A stretch of 64,000 bases of DNA from Halosimplex carlsbadense 2-9-1 (GCF_000337455.1 NZ_AOIU01000018.1:162038-226037); one strand, 5' to 3'. Counted from the stretch's first letter, positions 24,598 through 33,777 are shown. The notes: generated by a model not told the origin, from the sequence alone. A program made the numbers and translations.

Positions 24598-25953
24598 ATG
24601 ACACGAACGATCATTCGGAATGGGACAGTCGTGTCCCTCGACCCGGACGTGGGGCAACTGGACGGGGCGGACGTGCTCGTCGAGGACGGCGAGATCGTCG
24701 AGATCGGGCACGGGCTCTCGGCGTCGAACGCCGAGGAGATCGACGCCAGCGACCACATCGTCCTGCCGGGGTTCGTCGACTCCCACATCCACCTCGCCCA
24801 GACTCAGGTACGGGGCATCGCCGGGGACTGGTCGCTCATGGGCGAGTACTTCGACCACATGCTCGGCAACATCACCGGGCTCTATCAGCCCGAAGATATG
24901 TACCTCGGCGGTCTGTTCGGCGCCTTCGAGAAGCTCCACACGGGGACGACGACGGCGCTGGACTGGTCGTACCCCAACACGCTCGAACACGCCGAGCGGG
25001 CGGTCGACGCGCTGCAGGACGCCGGACTGCGCACGGTGTACACCTACGGCCCGCCGGGCGACGACTCGGCGAAGTGGTGGTACGAGAGCGACGTGGGTCT
25101 CCCCGAAGAGAACATCCGCGCGATCCACGACGAGCGGATCAGCGACGACGACCTGCTCGGCCTGGGACTCGGGCTCCGGGGACCGGACTTCTGCGTCGAC
25201 GAGACCGCCCGCAGTGACCTGGAACTGGCGCGGGATCTGGACGCCATCGCGACGGTCCACATGGGCGCCGCGCTGTGGCCCTCCTCGGACTACGGCGACG
25301 ACTACCAGGGCTTTGGCTGTCTGGAGGGCATGCTCGGTCCCGACGTGAACGTCGCCCACGGGAACCACTTCTCCCAGGAAGACGTCCAGCACGCGGTCGA
25401 CGCCGGGGTCTCCTTTTCCTCGACGCCCGAGGTCGAGATGCAGATGGGCCACGGTATCCCGGTCACCGGGAAGGTCCTCGACGCCGGCGGCCGGCCGGCG
25501 TGGGGCGTCGACGTCTGCTCGGCCGTCAGCGGCGATATGGGGAGTCAGATGCGCATCGGGCTCCAGCTCCAGCGCATGTTCGACAACCAGGAGATCATCG
25601 AGGGCCACGAGGAGGTCGGCGAGGTGAGCATCTCCTGCCGGGACACCCTGGAGATGGCGACCATCGAGGGCGCGAAGGCGCTGGGGATGGACGAGGAGAT
25701 CGGGACGCTCACGCCCGGCAAGCGCGCGGACATCCAGCTGCTCCGCACGAACGATTTCACGACCGCGCCGAACCACGACCCGGTCCAGACCGTCGTCTTC
25801 CAGGCCGACCCCTCCCACATCGACACGGTGCTGGTCGACGGCGAGGTGGTCAAGCGCGACGGCGAACTGACCAATCCCCTCGTCGACGAGGAGTTCGACC
25901 GGTTCGTCGCCTCGGGCGAACGCCTGCTCGACGAGGCGGGCATCGACGCATGA
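24598..25953 (+). CDS. Amidohydrolase-superfamily deaminase/hydrolase (TrzN/AtzB/SsnA type)
   Basis: A 451-residue metal-dependent TIM-barrel enzyme. It has the first metal pair HIHL (H63, H65), further ligands in VHMGAAL and AHGNHFS, and the Asp in RPAWGVDVCS. The C-terminal beta-sandwich motif is GTLTPGKRADIQLL. This is the ATZ/TRZ branch, which deaminates or dechlorinates N-heterocycles or cleaves related ring compounds. ATG 24598 is preferred; a GTG two codons earlier is possible. Operator-like site 2 precedes it and the FAH-fold gene follows 85 nt downstream. The pairing suggests degradation of a heterocyclic or amide substrate; no specific compound is supported. Confidence 0.85.
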   Translation: MTRTIIRNGTVVSLDPDVGQLDGADVLVEDGEIVEIGHGLSASNAEEIDASDHIVLPGFVDSHIHLAQTQVRGIAGDWSLMGEYFDHMLGNITGLYQPEDMYLGGLFGAFEKLHTGTTTALDWSYPNTLEHAERAVDALQDAGLRTVYTYGPPGDDSAKWWYESDVGLPEENIRAIHDERISDDDLLGLGLGLRGPDFCVDETARSDLELARDLDAIATVHMGAALWPSSDYGDDYQGFGCLEGMLGPDVNVAHGNHFSQEDVQHAVDAGVSFSSTPEVEMQMGHGIPVTGKVLDAGGRPAWGVDVCSAVSGDMGSQMRIGLQLQRMFDNQEIIEGHEEVGEVSISCRDTLEMATIEGAKALGMDEEIGTLTPGKRADIQLLRTNDFTTAPNHDPVQTVVFQADPSHIDTVLVDGEVVKRDGELTNPLVDEEFDRFVASGERLLDEAGIDA

Positions 25954-26038
25954 CCGGGACCGCCCTCGCGACCACAGCGGCGTTCCCGAGCGAGAACCGA
26001 CCGGACTTTGCGACGCGAGCACGGATCGCGACACGACA

Positions 26039-26920
26039 ATGAGAGTAGGACAATACAGCGCGGACGGCGAACAGCCGTGGTGTGGCATCGAAACCGACGA
26101 GGGCGTCGTCGCCCTCCCCGAGGCCGGCGCGGCCGCGGGCGTGGACATTCCGCGGACGACCGGCGAGCTGCTGGCGACCTGGGAGTGGGAGCGCAAGGCC
26201 GAGCTGGCCGTCGAGCACGCGACAGAGACGGGCGAGGGGCTGTACGACCCCGACGGCCTGGACCGCCACGCGCCGGTGGGCGACCCCGAAAAGGTCGTCT
26301 GCGTCGGGCTGAACTACCGCGACCACGCCGAGGAGGGGGGCAACCCGATCCCCGACACGCCCGTCCTCTTCTCGAAGTTCCCGACGACGGTCAACGGGCC
26401 CGGCAACACCGTGCGCTGGGACCCCGATCTGACCGAAAAAGTCGACTACGAGGCCGAGCTGGTCGTCGTGATCGGCGAGGAGACCCGCCGGGTCGACCCC
26501 GAGGAGGCGATGGACCACGTCGCCGGCTTCACGATCGGCAACGACGTGTCGGCCCGGGACCTCCAGCACGGCGACGGCCAGTGGATCCGCGGCAAGAGCC
26601 TCGACGGCTTCGCGCCGACGGGCCCGGATCTGGTCACGACCGACGAGGTCGACGACCCCCACGACCTGGACATCTGGACGGAGGTCAATGGCGAGCGCCT
26701 GCAGGACTCCTCGACCGAGGAGTTCATCTTCGGCGTCGACGAACTGGTCTCCTTTTGCAGCCAGGCGTTCACGCTCAAACCCGGCGACCTGCTCTTCACC
26801 GGGACCCCGCCGGGTGTCGGCGTCTACCGCGAACCGCCCGTCCTGCTGGAGGACGGCGACGAGGTGACCGTCGGCGTCGAGGGGCTGGGCGAACTCACCA
26901 ACGACTTCGCGTACGAGTGA
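26039..26920 (+). CDS. Fumarylacetoacetate hydrolase-family protein
   Basis: A 293-residue FAH-fold enzyme. The metal and active-site signatures are CVGLNYRDHAEEGG (about 92-105), PVLFSKFPTTVNGPG, DYEAELVVVIG with its Glu ligands, and GFTIGNDVSARDLQ. The C-terminal motif is GDLLFTGTPPGVGV. Relatives include 2-keto-4-pentenoate hydratases, ureidoglycolate lyase and acylpyruvate hydrolases. Combined with the upstream amidohydrolase, a ring-cleavage or ureide-type step is plausible but unproven. It lacks its own operator copy and may be read through from 24598. Confidence 0.9.
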   Translation: MRVGQYSADGEQPWCGIETDEGVVALPEAGAAAGVDIPRTTGELLATWEWERKAELAVEHATETGEGLYDPDGLDRHAPVGDPEKVVCVGLNYRDHAEEGGNPIPDTPVLFSKFPTTVNGPGNTVRWDPDLTEKVDYEAELVVVIGEETRRVDPEEAMDHVAGFTIGNDVSARDLQHGDGQWIRGKSLDGFAPTGPDLVTTDEVDDPHDLDIWTEVNGERLQDSSTEEFIFGVDELVSFCSQAFTLKPGDLLFTGTPPGVGVYREPPVLLEDGDEVTVGVEGLGELTNDFAYE

Positions 26921-27052
26921 GCGCCCGTGGCGCCCCGAGCGTCGACGGCGGTCGTAGCTGACAGCGTCTCGCGTCGCGACGAGTAGCACCGGCCGGTCGG
27001 ACCGACCGCCCTGCAGGGGCGCTCCAGACTGCCACCGTCTGCCGGTGTCGTG

Positions 27053-27061
27053 TATTTTATA
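27053..27061 (+). promoter_or_regulatory. Putative TATA box of the alpha/beta hydrolase gene
   Basis: TATTTTATA, centred about 30 nt upstream of ATG 27087. Good spacing for a short or absent leader. No TTTAC-N6-GTAAA palindrome is seen here. Confidence 0.5.
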
Positions 27062-27086
27062 CGCCCCGAACGACAGTTTCGGGACA

Positions 27087-27929
27087 ATGAACGAACGTCC
27101 CGAGATCCCGGACGGCTGGGAGCGCGGATCCGTCGAGGCCAACGGGATCGAGTTACACTACTGTCGCACCGGCGGGCGAGGGCCGCCGTTCGTCGTCTCC
27201 CACGGCTTCTCGGACGACGGGTACTGTCGGCTCGACCTCGCCCGCGAACTGGCGGACGACTTCGACGTGGTGCTGTACGACGCTCGCGGCCACGGCCGTT
27301 CCGACGCCCCGGACGAGTCGTACGGCGCTCCCGAGCGGGCGGCCGACCTGCTCGGGTTGCTCGACGCGCTCGCGATCGAGAACCCGATCCTGTTCGGCCA
27401 CTCGATGGGCGCCGACACGGTCGCGGCGGCCGCCGTCCGCAGTCCGGACCGGCCGCGCGCCGTCGTCCTCGAAGACCCCGTCTGGATGGTCGAGGGCAGG
27501 GACGCCCCCGGCGGCGGGTCTGAGGACGAGGGGCGCGGTGAGGGTCTGGCGGAGCAGATCGCACGGTGGCAGGACGCCAGCGTCGAACAGGTCTTCGAGG
27601 ACGAGGCGTGGCTCGGCGAACTCGCCGAGTCGAGCGAGTCCGACCTGGCCCACCGCATCGCCGACGCCAGGCGCCGTCTCCGACCCGAGGTCACGCGGGT
27701 CTTCGAGGCCGGACTGCTCGACCACCGCGAGGTCTGTGGCGACATCGAGGCGCCGACGCTGGTCCTCAAGGCCGACGCCGAGGAGGCGGTGCGCGAGCGC
27801 GAGCGAGCGATAGCCGATAACCTCTCTGACGGCCGACTCGTCCACGTCGAGGACGCGGGCCACACCGTCTTCTGGGACGAGCGCGAGCGTGCGACCGAGG
27901 AACTCCGGACGTTCCTCGCGACGGTCTGA
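27087..27929 (+). CDS. Alpha/beta-fold hydrolase
   Basis: A 280-residue protein of the alpha/beta hydrolase fold. The oxyanion segment is VVSHGFSDDG, the nucleophile elbow LFGHSMGADTVAAA (Ser near residue 113) and the catalytic His in VEDAGHTVFWDE. The acid residue is in the LVLKADAEE region. The YDARGHGRSDAP strand is typical of peroxidase/epoxide-hydrolase-like relatives. The substrate is unknown. It has its own promoter, and the following GH43 gene starts 106 nt downstream. Confidence 0.85.
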   Translation: MNERPEIPDGWERGSVEANGIELHYCRTGGRGPPFVVSHGFSDDGYCRLDLARELADDFDVVLYDARGHGRSDAPDESYGAPERAADLLGLLDALAIENPILFGHSMGADTVAAAAVRSPDRPRAVVLEDPVWMVEGRDAPGGGSEDEGRGEGLAEQIARWQDASVEQVFEDEAWLGELAESSESDLAHRIADARRRLRPEVTRVFEAGLLDHREVCGDIEAPTLVLKADAEEAVRERERAIADNLSDGRLVHVEDAGHTVFWDERERATEELRTFLATV

Positions 27930-28034
27930 TCGCAGTCGCGAGCGGCGTCGGGCGTCCGCCGCGTCGCACACCGTCGCGGCCGACGAACTGCCGATACCGA
28001 CAGCGTGATTGTTGCCCGACAAGAGGTCGACTCC

Positions 28035-29519
28035 ATGCAGTACGAGAACCCCGTCCTCCCGGGTTTCCACCCCGATCCGACCGTCTGCCGAGTCGACGAG
28101 ACGTTCTACCTGGCGACCAGTTCCTTCGGGTACGCCCCCGGCGTCCCGCTGTACCGGAGCCGGACCCTCGCCGACTGGGAACCGATCGGTCACGCGCTGA
28201 CCCGCGAATCTCAGCTTCCGCTGGACAACGCCGGCGCCTCGGGAGGCATCTTCGCGCCGACGCTGCGCCACCACGACGGGACCTTCTACCTCGTCACCAC
28301 GAACGTCAGCGACGGCGGACACTTCGTCGTGACCGCCGAGGACCCCGCTATGGAGTGGTCCGAGCCGACCTGGGTCGACGCGCCGGGGTTCGACCCCGAC
28401 CTGTTCTTCGAGGATGGGACCTGCTATTTCACCTACCACGCCGACGACCCGGACGCCCCCATCCAGCAGGCCGAGATCGACCCGGAGACTGGCGAAATCG
28501 GCGATCCCCACACAATCTGGACAGGGTATCGCGACCCCTACGCCGAGGCGCCACACGTCTACGAGCGCGACGGGACCTACTACCTGGTCGTCGCGGAGGG
28601 CGGCACCCACGCCGGCCACATGGTCGTCGCGGCGCGGGCCGACGACCCGACCGGACCGTACGAACCGCACCCGGACAACCCGATTCTCACCCACTGGGGG
28701 CGTCCGCGCGACGAGATACGGGCCGTCGGCCACGCCGACCTCGTGCGGGACGGGAACGGACAGTGGTGGCTCGTCTGCCTCGGCATCCGCCAGCACAGCA
28801 TGTGGCCGCGGTACCACCACCTCGGCCGCGAGACGTTCCTCGCGCCCGTCGCGTGGGAGGACGGGTGGCCGGTGGTCAACGGCGGAGACCCCATCGAGAC
28901 GGAGATGACGGCACCGCTCCCCGGCGAGCGGCGGGGGGAGTCGACGGCGGTCGAACGCACGGAGACGACGTTCGACGGCGACCTCGGCGTCGAGTGGCAG
29001 TTTCTCGGCCACCCGGACCGCGAGCGCTTCGAGACGGACGGGGACGGCCTCGCCCTCCACGGCGGGCCGGAGACGCTGGACGAACCGGGCGCCACGTTCG
29101 TTGGCCGACGACAGACGGCACTCGACTGTCGCGCCGAAGCGACGCTCGCGTTCGACCCCGCCGAGGGCGAGGAAGCCGGCCTGTCCGTCTTCGCCAACGA
29201 CCGCCACCACTACCAGCTAGGCGTCACGCGACGCGACGGCCGCCGCGAGGCCGTCGTCCGGCTCCGGATCGGCGACGCCACGGACGTGGCCGCGCGCACG
29301 CCGGTCGACGCGCGGGTCGACCTCGCGGTGGCGGCCGAGGCCGAACAGTACCGATTCCTCGTCGACGGGAAGGAACTCGCGACGGCGTCGACGCGGTACG
29401 TCTCGACGGAAGTGGCCGACGGGTTCCTGGGCGTCACCGTCGGCCCCTACGCCACCGGTCGCGGACGGACCTGCGAGGATCCCGCAGTGGTCGAGCGGTT
29501 CGTCTACGAGTCCCGTTGA
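28035..29519 (+). CDS. Glycoside hydrolase family 43 protein
   Basis: A 494-residue five-bladed beta-propeller glycosidase plus a C-terminal beta-sandwich. Likely catalytic residues are Asp in PGFHPDPTVCRV (general base), Asp in GFDPDLFFEDG (pKa modulator) and Glu in YAEAPHVYERDG (general acid). The substrate is probably a xylosyl or arabinosyl unit, as in beta-xylosidases and arabinofuranosidases. Residues ~330-490 match the DUF1349/GH43 C-terminal domain. There is no signal peptide, so it should act on imported oligosaccharides. It is not obviously linked to the neighbouring amidohydrolase pathway. Confidence 0.9.
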   Translation: MQYENPVLPGFHPDPTVCRVDETFYLATSSFGYAPGVPLYRSRTLADWEPIGHALTRESQLPLDNAGASGGIFAPTLRHHDGTFYLVTTNVSDGGHFVVTAEDPAMEWSEPTWVDAPGFDPDLFFEDGTCYFTYHADDPDAPIQQAEIDPETGEIGDPHTIWTGYRDPYAEAPHVYERDGTYYLVVAEGGTHAGHMVVAARADDPTGPYEPHPDNPILTHWGRPRDEIRAVGHADLVRDGNGQWWLVCLGIRQHSMWPRYHHLGRETFLAPVAWEDGWPVVNGGDPIETEMTAPLPGERRGESTAVERTETTFDGDLGVEWQFLGHPDRERFETDGDGLALHGGPETLDEPGATFVGRRQTALDCRAEATLAFDPAEGEEAGLSVFANDRHHYQLGVTRRDGRREAVVRLRIGDATDVAARTPVDARVDLAVAAEAEQYRFLVDGKELATASTRYVSTEVADGFLGVTVGPYATGRGRTCEDPAVVERFVYESR

Positions 29520-29586
29520 GGGGAGTCGCCGCTTCGGACCAACCGACGGTCGCTCGCGTCGAGAGTCGGCCGAGTCGGGCGCGAGA

Positions 29587-30597
29587 CTACGCCCCGAGGT
29601 CGAACACGTCGCGCGGGTTCTCCCAGACCACCTGCCGGATGTCGTCGGGGTCGATGCCGTAGCGGTACAGCTCGAATATCGCCCGCTTGAGCGCGAACGG
29701 GTCGGTCTTGAGGACGTTCGCGCAGTCGGTGTCGACCATGATCCGGTCGGGGCCCCAGCGGTCGATGGCGTTCGCCACGTCGGCGGCGTCGACGCCGACC
29801 AGCCAGGAGTGGCCGATAGTGAAACTCGCGTAGCAGTCGGTCTCGTCCATGACGTACTCGATGTTGTTCGGATCGGCGTGGGAGGCGACGACGCGCTCCT
29901 CGGGGAGGCCGGCGTCGTTGGCGGCCGCCACGTCGATCTTCACGGCCTCCAGATGGGGGTTGTCGCCCTCGATGACCGGCGCCTGGCCGAGGCCGGTGTT
30001 CTTCTCGTAGCCCGGCGTGCCGCCGGGCGGCCGGACGTACTCCCGTTTCGAGTCGGTGCCGGTGTTGGGCGTGTGGAGGATGACTGGCAGGTCGTGGTCG
30101 GCCGCCAGCGCCATCTGGGCCTCGACGACGGCGCGTTGCTCGTCCAGGTTCCAGGCTTCGGCGTGCTGGGCGGGCGTGACGCCGGTCTCGCCGACGGTGA
30201 CGACCTCGTCGAGTTCGCAGTAGTCGGCCATCGCGTCGAGCAGTTCGTCGGGGTTCTCGATACGGACGCCGGTGTGGACGCCCAGCCCGAGTTTCGCTTC
30301 GAAGAAGTGGTCGCGCTCGATGGCCGCCCGGCGGTTGACGGCGTCGTCCCAGAGGTAGCGCACGTCCTCGGCGCGGACGGGCTTGTAGGGGGTCCAGTGA
30401 TAGCCCGAGGAGACCATGATCATCCCCTCGCAGCCCGACAGCGCGTAGCGCTCGCGGTCGGCCCACGACAGCGTGTGTGCGTGGTTGTGCGCGTCGATCC
30501 AGGGCATGTTCAGCAGTTCGGTCGGCGGGTCGATCCGGTCGGCGTCGTCGAGATACGCCGCGTCGGTCGGCCGCCTCGTGGCCTGTGGTCGTGTCAT
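29587..30597 (-). CDS. TatD-like TIM-barrel metal-dependent hydrolase
   Basis: A 336-residue hydrolase starting MTRPQATRRPTDAAYLD. The metal-site motif is MPWIDAHNHAHTLSW (HxH near residues 38-40). Later ligands are in VGETGVTPAQHAEAW (Glu), PVILHTPNTG (His), VVASHADPNNI (His) and MVDTDCANVL (Asp). The layout is that of the TatD/PHP-like amidohydrolase 2 group. It is divergent from the beta-propeller gene, and site 3 of the operator set lies between the two starts. The substrate is unknown; lactone or phosphoester cleavage are possibilities. Confidence 0.8.
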   Translation of the reverse strand: MTRPQATRRPTDAAYLDDADRIDPPTELLNMPWIDAHNHAHTLSWADRERYALSGCEGMIMVSSGYHWTPYKPVRAEDVRYLWDDAVNRRAAIERDHFFEAKLGLGVHTGVRIENPDELLDAMADYCELDEVVTVGETGVTPAQHAEAWNLDEQRAVVEAQMALAADHDLPVILHTPNTGTDSKREYVRPPGGTPGYEKNTGLGQAPVIEGDNPHLEAVKIDVAAANDAGLPEERVVASHADPNNIEYVMDETDCYASFTIGHSWLVGVDAADVANAIDRWGPDRIMVDTDCANVLKTDPFALKRAIFELYRYGIDPDDIRQVVWENPRDVFDLGA

Positions 30598-30677
30598 GGT
30601 GGTCTTTCGGTGTCCTCCGGCACCGCTCGTCGCGTCGGGACCGCTCTGACACCCCTTCGCTCGCCTCACACTTAGCG

Positions 30678-30695
30678 TTTTACAGCCTGGTAAAC
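30678..30695. promoter_or_regulatory. Operator-like palindrome, site 3 (divergent promoter)
   Basis: TTTTAC-AGCCTG-GTAAAC, 33 nt before ATG 30729 and 80 nt from ATG 30597 on the other strand. The following CCTTTATGAG may be the TATA element of the rightward gene. Confidence 0.65.
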
Positions 30696-30728
30696 CTTTA
30701 TGAGCGGCCGATCCTTTTGTGCTACTGT

Positions 30729-31772
30729 ATGCCATTGTTGATCGGGACAGACGCGGGACTGCACCGGGTGGACGACGTCCCGTTCGGGGACGGCGCGACC
30801 GAGCGGGTACTGGACTGCGGCGTCGTGACGGCGGTGAAGACCTTCGACGCGTTCGGGGGCGTGTTCGTCGCCTCGTCGGAGGGGGCTTTCCGGTCGACGG
30901 ACGGCGGCGACACCTGGGAGGATCTAGGGGTGCCCATCGGCGACCGCTTCTGGCACGCCGGGACCAGCGAGGTGTGGTCGATCCTCGGGACCGACGACGC
31001 GCTCTACGCCGGGACGAACGACCCCTACCTCTTCCGCTCGACGGATGGAGGCGAGACGTGGTCCGAGCTGAAGGGGTTTCGCGACCTCCCCTCCCGAGGT
31101 CACTGGGAGTCGCCGATCGACCCCCACTACGCCCGGCTCCGGGCGCTGGAACAGGTGCCCGGCCGCCCCGAGCGACTGATCGCTGGGGTCGAAGCGGGCG
31201 GCATCCACCTCAGCGACGACGGGGGCCAGACCTGGACGGATCGGCGCGACACTATCGTCGACGACGTACACCAGGTCCTCCCCCTCTCCGAGGACGTGTG
31301 GCTGGCGACGACTGGCTATCTCGACCACGATCTCGAAAATCTGGGGCTGGGCCACGCCGTCGGCGAGGGCGGCCTCTGGCGGACCGTCGACGCCGGCGAG
31401 TCGTGGGACCGACTCGACCGCGCCAACGACTTCTCGTACATCCGGCGGGTGTTCGTCCACGACGGCCGGGTGTTCTTCTGCGGCGGCGAGGAGGCCCCGC
31501 CGGCGTGGGTGAACGACGAACACGGCGTCGCGCTGTTCGAGTCGACCAACTTCGGCCGGGACTTCGAACGCGTCGAGTACCCCGGCGAACCCCATCAGGT
31601 GATCGAGGACTGGGCGGTGTACGAGGGGAGCGTCGTCTGCGGGTCGGGCCTGTTCGACGTGCCCGACGCCCGCGACGACGTGCGCGGTCGTATCATGCGA
31701 CGGACCGACGGCGGCGAGTACGAGACCGTCGGCCGCGTCGACGCCAACGTCAGTCGGATCGAGGCGATCTGA
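30729..31772 (+). CDS. BNR/Asp-box beta-propeller protein
   Basis: A 347-residue protein with repeated Asp-box turns: STDGGDTW (~60), STDGGETW (~105), SDDGGQTW (~165) and TVDAGESW (~222). This is the mark of sialidase/YCF48/VPS10-type propellers. There is no signal peptide. Catalytic sialidase residues are not evident, so it is more likely a binding or assembly protein. The next gene begins directly after the TGA, so the two are one transcript under operator-like site 3. Ligand and role are unknown. Confidence 0.75.
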   Translation: MPLLIGTDAGLHRVDDVPFGDGATERVLDCGVVTAVKTFDAFGGVFVASSEGAFRSTDGGDTWEDLGVPIGDRFWHAGTSEVWSILGTDDALYAGTNDPYLFRSTDGGETWSELKGFRDLPSRGHWESPIDPHYARLRALEQVPGRPERLIAGVEAGGIHLSDDGGQTWTDRRDTIVDDVHQVLPLSEDVWLATTGYLDHDLENLGLGHAVGEGGLWRTVDAGESWDRLDRANDFSYIRRVFVHDGRVFFCGGEEAPPAWVNDEHGVALFESTNFGRDFERVEYPGEPHQVIEDWAVYEGSVVCGSGLFDVPDARDDVRGRIMRRTDGGEYETVGRVDANVSRIEAI

Positions 31773-32168
31773 ATGGGGGACGAAAGCACGTCGCCACCGT
31801 CGGCGCTCGGCCGCCTGCTGTACAGCGGCGTCCTCGCGTACATGGCGCTGGATGGCTTCCGCAACAACGAGAAACGCGTCGAGGTCGCCGAGGAGAGCGG
31901 CGTCCCGATGGCCGACGTGATGGTCCCGTTCGTCACGGGCATGCTGTTCGTCGCCAACCTCGGCATCGCCCTGTGGAAGTACCCCCGTGCGTCGGCCGGC
32001 GCGCTGATCGTCTTCTTCCTCGGGACGACGCCGGCCATCCACAACTTCTGGACGATGGAGGGCAAAGAGCGCCAGGGCAACAAGATCAACTTCCTGAAGA
32101 ACCTCGCGCTGCTCGGCGGCGCCGTCGTCCTCCTCGAAGCGGCCGACCGCCAGCACCCCGAGGACTGA
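31773..32168 (+). CDS. DoxX-like small membrane protein
   Basis: A 131-residue protein with four hydrophobic segments. The layout LLYSGVLAYMALDGFRNN...FVTGMLFVANLGIALWKYPRAS...GTTPAIHNFWTMEG matches the DoxX superfamily; family members include subunits interacting with quinol or thiosulfate oxidoreductases. The ATG abuts the stop of the beta-propeller gene (no gap). Its function in this pathway is unknown. Confidence 0.75.
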   Translation: MGDESTSPPSALGRLLYSGVLAYMALDGFRNNEKRVEVAEESGVPMADVMVPFVTGMLFVANLGIALWKYPRASAGALIVFFLGTTPAIHNFWTMEGKERQGNKINFLKNLALLGGAVVLLEAADRQHPED

Positions 32169-32260
32169 ACACCGTCACGAGCGTCGCTTCCGTCCGCTCG
32201 CACGCGACCCCCCGTTCGGTGACCTGGTCGGCCGCCCGAGAACCGGCCGGTGTTGCCCGC

Positions 32261-32278
32261 TTTTACCGAAGAGTAAAA
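32261..32278. promoter_or_regulatory. Operator-like palindrome, site 4 (TrxB-like gene)
   Basis: TTTTAC-CGAAGA-GTAAAA, the most perfect copy (six-base arms), 30 nt before ATG 32309. CCTATCC follows directly and could be the TATA region. Confidence 0.7.
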
Positions 32279-32308
32279 CCTATCCCCCGGCGGCCGCCAT
32301 TGAGGTGT

Positions 32309-32869
32309 ATGGTAGACGTAGCAGTCGTCGGCGGCGGTCCCGCCGGCCTGAGCGCAGGACTGTACGCGGCGAAAAACGACCTGGACACCGTGGTCTTCGA
32401 CACCGACGAGTCGTGGATGCACAAGGCCCATCTGTTCAACTACCCGGCGATCCGGAGCATCAGCGGCGACGAGTTCCTCGAAGTCACGCGCGGGCAGGTC
32501 GAGGACCGCGGCGCCGACCTCGAAGACGCCGAGGTGACGGCCGTCGAGGAAGACGGCGACGGGTTCGCGGTCCACACCGACGACGAGGCGTACGCGGCCG
32601 ACTACGTCGTGCTCGCGACCGGCGGCGACCGCGACCTCGCCGAGGACCTCGGCTGTGCGTTCACCGACGAGGACGTCGTCGACGTGACCGTCGACATGGA
32701 GACCTCCGTCGAGGGCGTCTACGCCACCGGCGCGATGGGTCGCGCCGAGAAGTGGCAGGCCGTCATCGCCGCCGGCGACGGCGCCGCCGCCGTGCTCGAC
32801 ATCCTCTCGAAAGAGAAGGGCGAGTACTACCACGACTTCGACATGCCGTCGGACGTGCCCGACCTGTAA
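32309..32869 (+). CDS. Short thioredoxin-reductase-like FAD oxidoreductase
   Basis: A 186-residue flavoprotein, much shorter than thioredoxin reductase (~310). The N-terminal FAD motif is VAVVGGGPAGLSAGLYAAKN (4-23), and the ATGG segment (VVLATGGDRDLA) and C-terminal GVYATGAMGRAEKWQAVIAA FAD loop are kept. The NADPH domain and the CxxC redox pair are missing. It therefore cannot be a standard thioredoxin reductase and may pass electrons from another partner. It is preceded by the best operator-like palindrome, linking it to the CoA-transferase/amidohydrolase region. Confidence 0.8.
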   Translation: MVDVAVVGGGPAGLSAGLYAAKNDLDTVVFDTDESWMHKAHLFNYPAIRSISGDEFLEVTRGQVEDRGADLEDAEVTAVEEDGDGFAVHTDDEAYAADYVVLATGGDRDLAEDLGCAFTDEDVVDVTVDMETSVEGVYATGAMGRAEKWQAVIAAGDGAAAVLDILSKEKGEYYHDFDMPSDVPDL

Positions 32870-33039
32870 CCGGGTTCTCCCGTCCCTTCTCCCGCTTTCC
32901 GACCAATCAGTAGCGGTCCGCTCGATGTCTGGACCCCTGTCGTCGGTCGCGAACGTCGGGCCGGTTACACTCGCGTCCCCCGATTACTCTCGGGTCCGGG
33001 AGCGCCTATGAGGGTGGCGCCCATCGATATGAGTGACGC

Positions 33040-33053
33040 GTGACGCGAGTCAC
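33040..33053. promoter_or_regulatory. Short inverted repeat upstream of the Rossmann-fold gene
   Basis: GTGAC-GCGA-GTCAC, ending 13 nt before ATG 33067. It could be a regulator site. Only one copy was seen. Confidence 0.3.
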
Positions 33054-33066
33054 GAAGACACCACCA

Positions 33067-33705
33067 ATGAACGTACTCCTACTCGGTGCGAGCGGCATGA
33101 TCGGACAGCGTATCGCAGACGAACTCCTCGACCGCGACCACGCGGTCACGGGTACCTCCCGCAGCGGTGCGGTCGACGGCGTGACGGGCGACGACTTCGA
33201 CACACTCGCGCTCGACGCGACCGACGCCGACGAGATCGCCGACGCGGCCGCGGACCACGACGCCGTCATCTCCGCGCTCGGCCCCGCCGAGGACGCGGAC
33301 CTGGACATCCTCGTCGAGATGGCCGACGCGACCCTCGACGGGCTCCGCGCCAGCGAGACCGACCGCCTGCTGTGGGTCGGCGGCGCCGGCAGCCTCTACG
33401 TCGCCGAGGACACCCAGTTCATCGAGACCGAGGACTTCCCGGACGAACTCGTCCCGCTCGCCCAGGCCCACATCGACGCCTTCGAGGTCGTTCGCGAGGC
33501 CGACGATATCGAGTGGTCGTACCTCGCCCCGCCGGGGATCATCGAGCCCGGCGAGCGAACCGGCGACTACCGCACCGCCGAAGGCGACCTCGTCGTCGAC
33601 GACGAGGGCGACTCCTACATCACCTGCGAGGACTTCGCTATCGCCGTGGCCGACGAACTCGAAGCGAGCGAGGAAGTCCACTCGCACCTCGGCGTCGGCT
33701 ACTGA
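33067..33705 (+). CDS. NAD(P)-binding Rossmann-fold oxidoreductase (atypical SDR)
   Basis: A 212-residue protein with the N-terminal motif NVLLLGASGMIGQRIADELL (2-21), DATDADEI acidic turn and VISALGPAED. The catalytic-type region is YLAPPGIIEPGERTGDY, followed by the C-terminal ITCEDFAIAVADELE. This is the YwnB/YhfK (NmrA-like) subfamily of atypical SDRs. Activity is usually unknown; some are flavin or quinone reductases. ATG 33067 gives the family start. It is the last core-like gene before the toxin array. Confidence 0.85.
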   Translation: MNVLLLGASGMIGQRIADELLDRDHAVTGTSRSGAVDGVTGDDFDTLALDATDADEIADAAADHDAVISALGPAEDADLDILVEMADATLDGLRASETDRLLWVGGAGSLYVAEDTQFIETEDFPDELVPLAQAHIDAFEVVREADDIEWSYLAPPGIIEPGERTGDYRTAEGDLVVDDEGDSYITCEDFAIAVADELEASEEVHSHLGVGY

Positions 33706-33777
33706 TCGCCGACGACGCGTCCCGTCTCCTCCGCTGAACACGCGCCCGAATAGACTCGCGCGACCGACGGCAACGAC

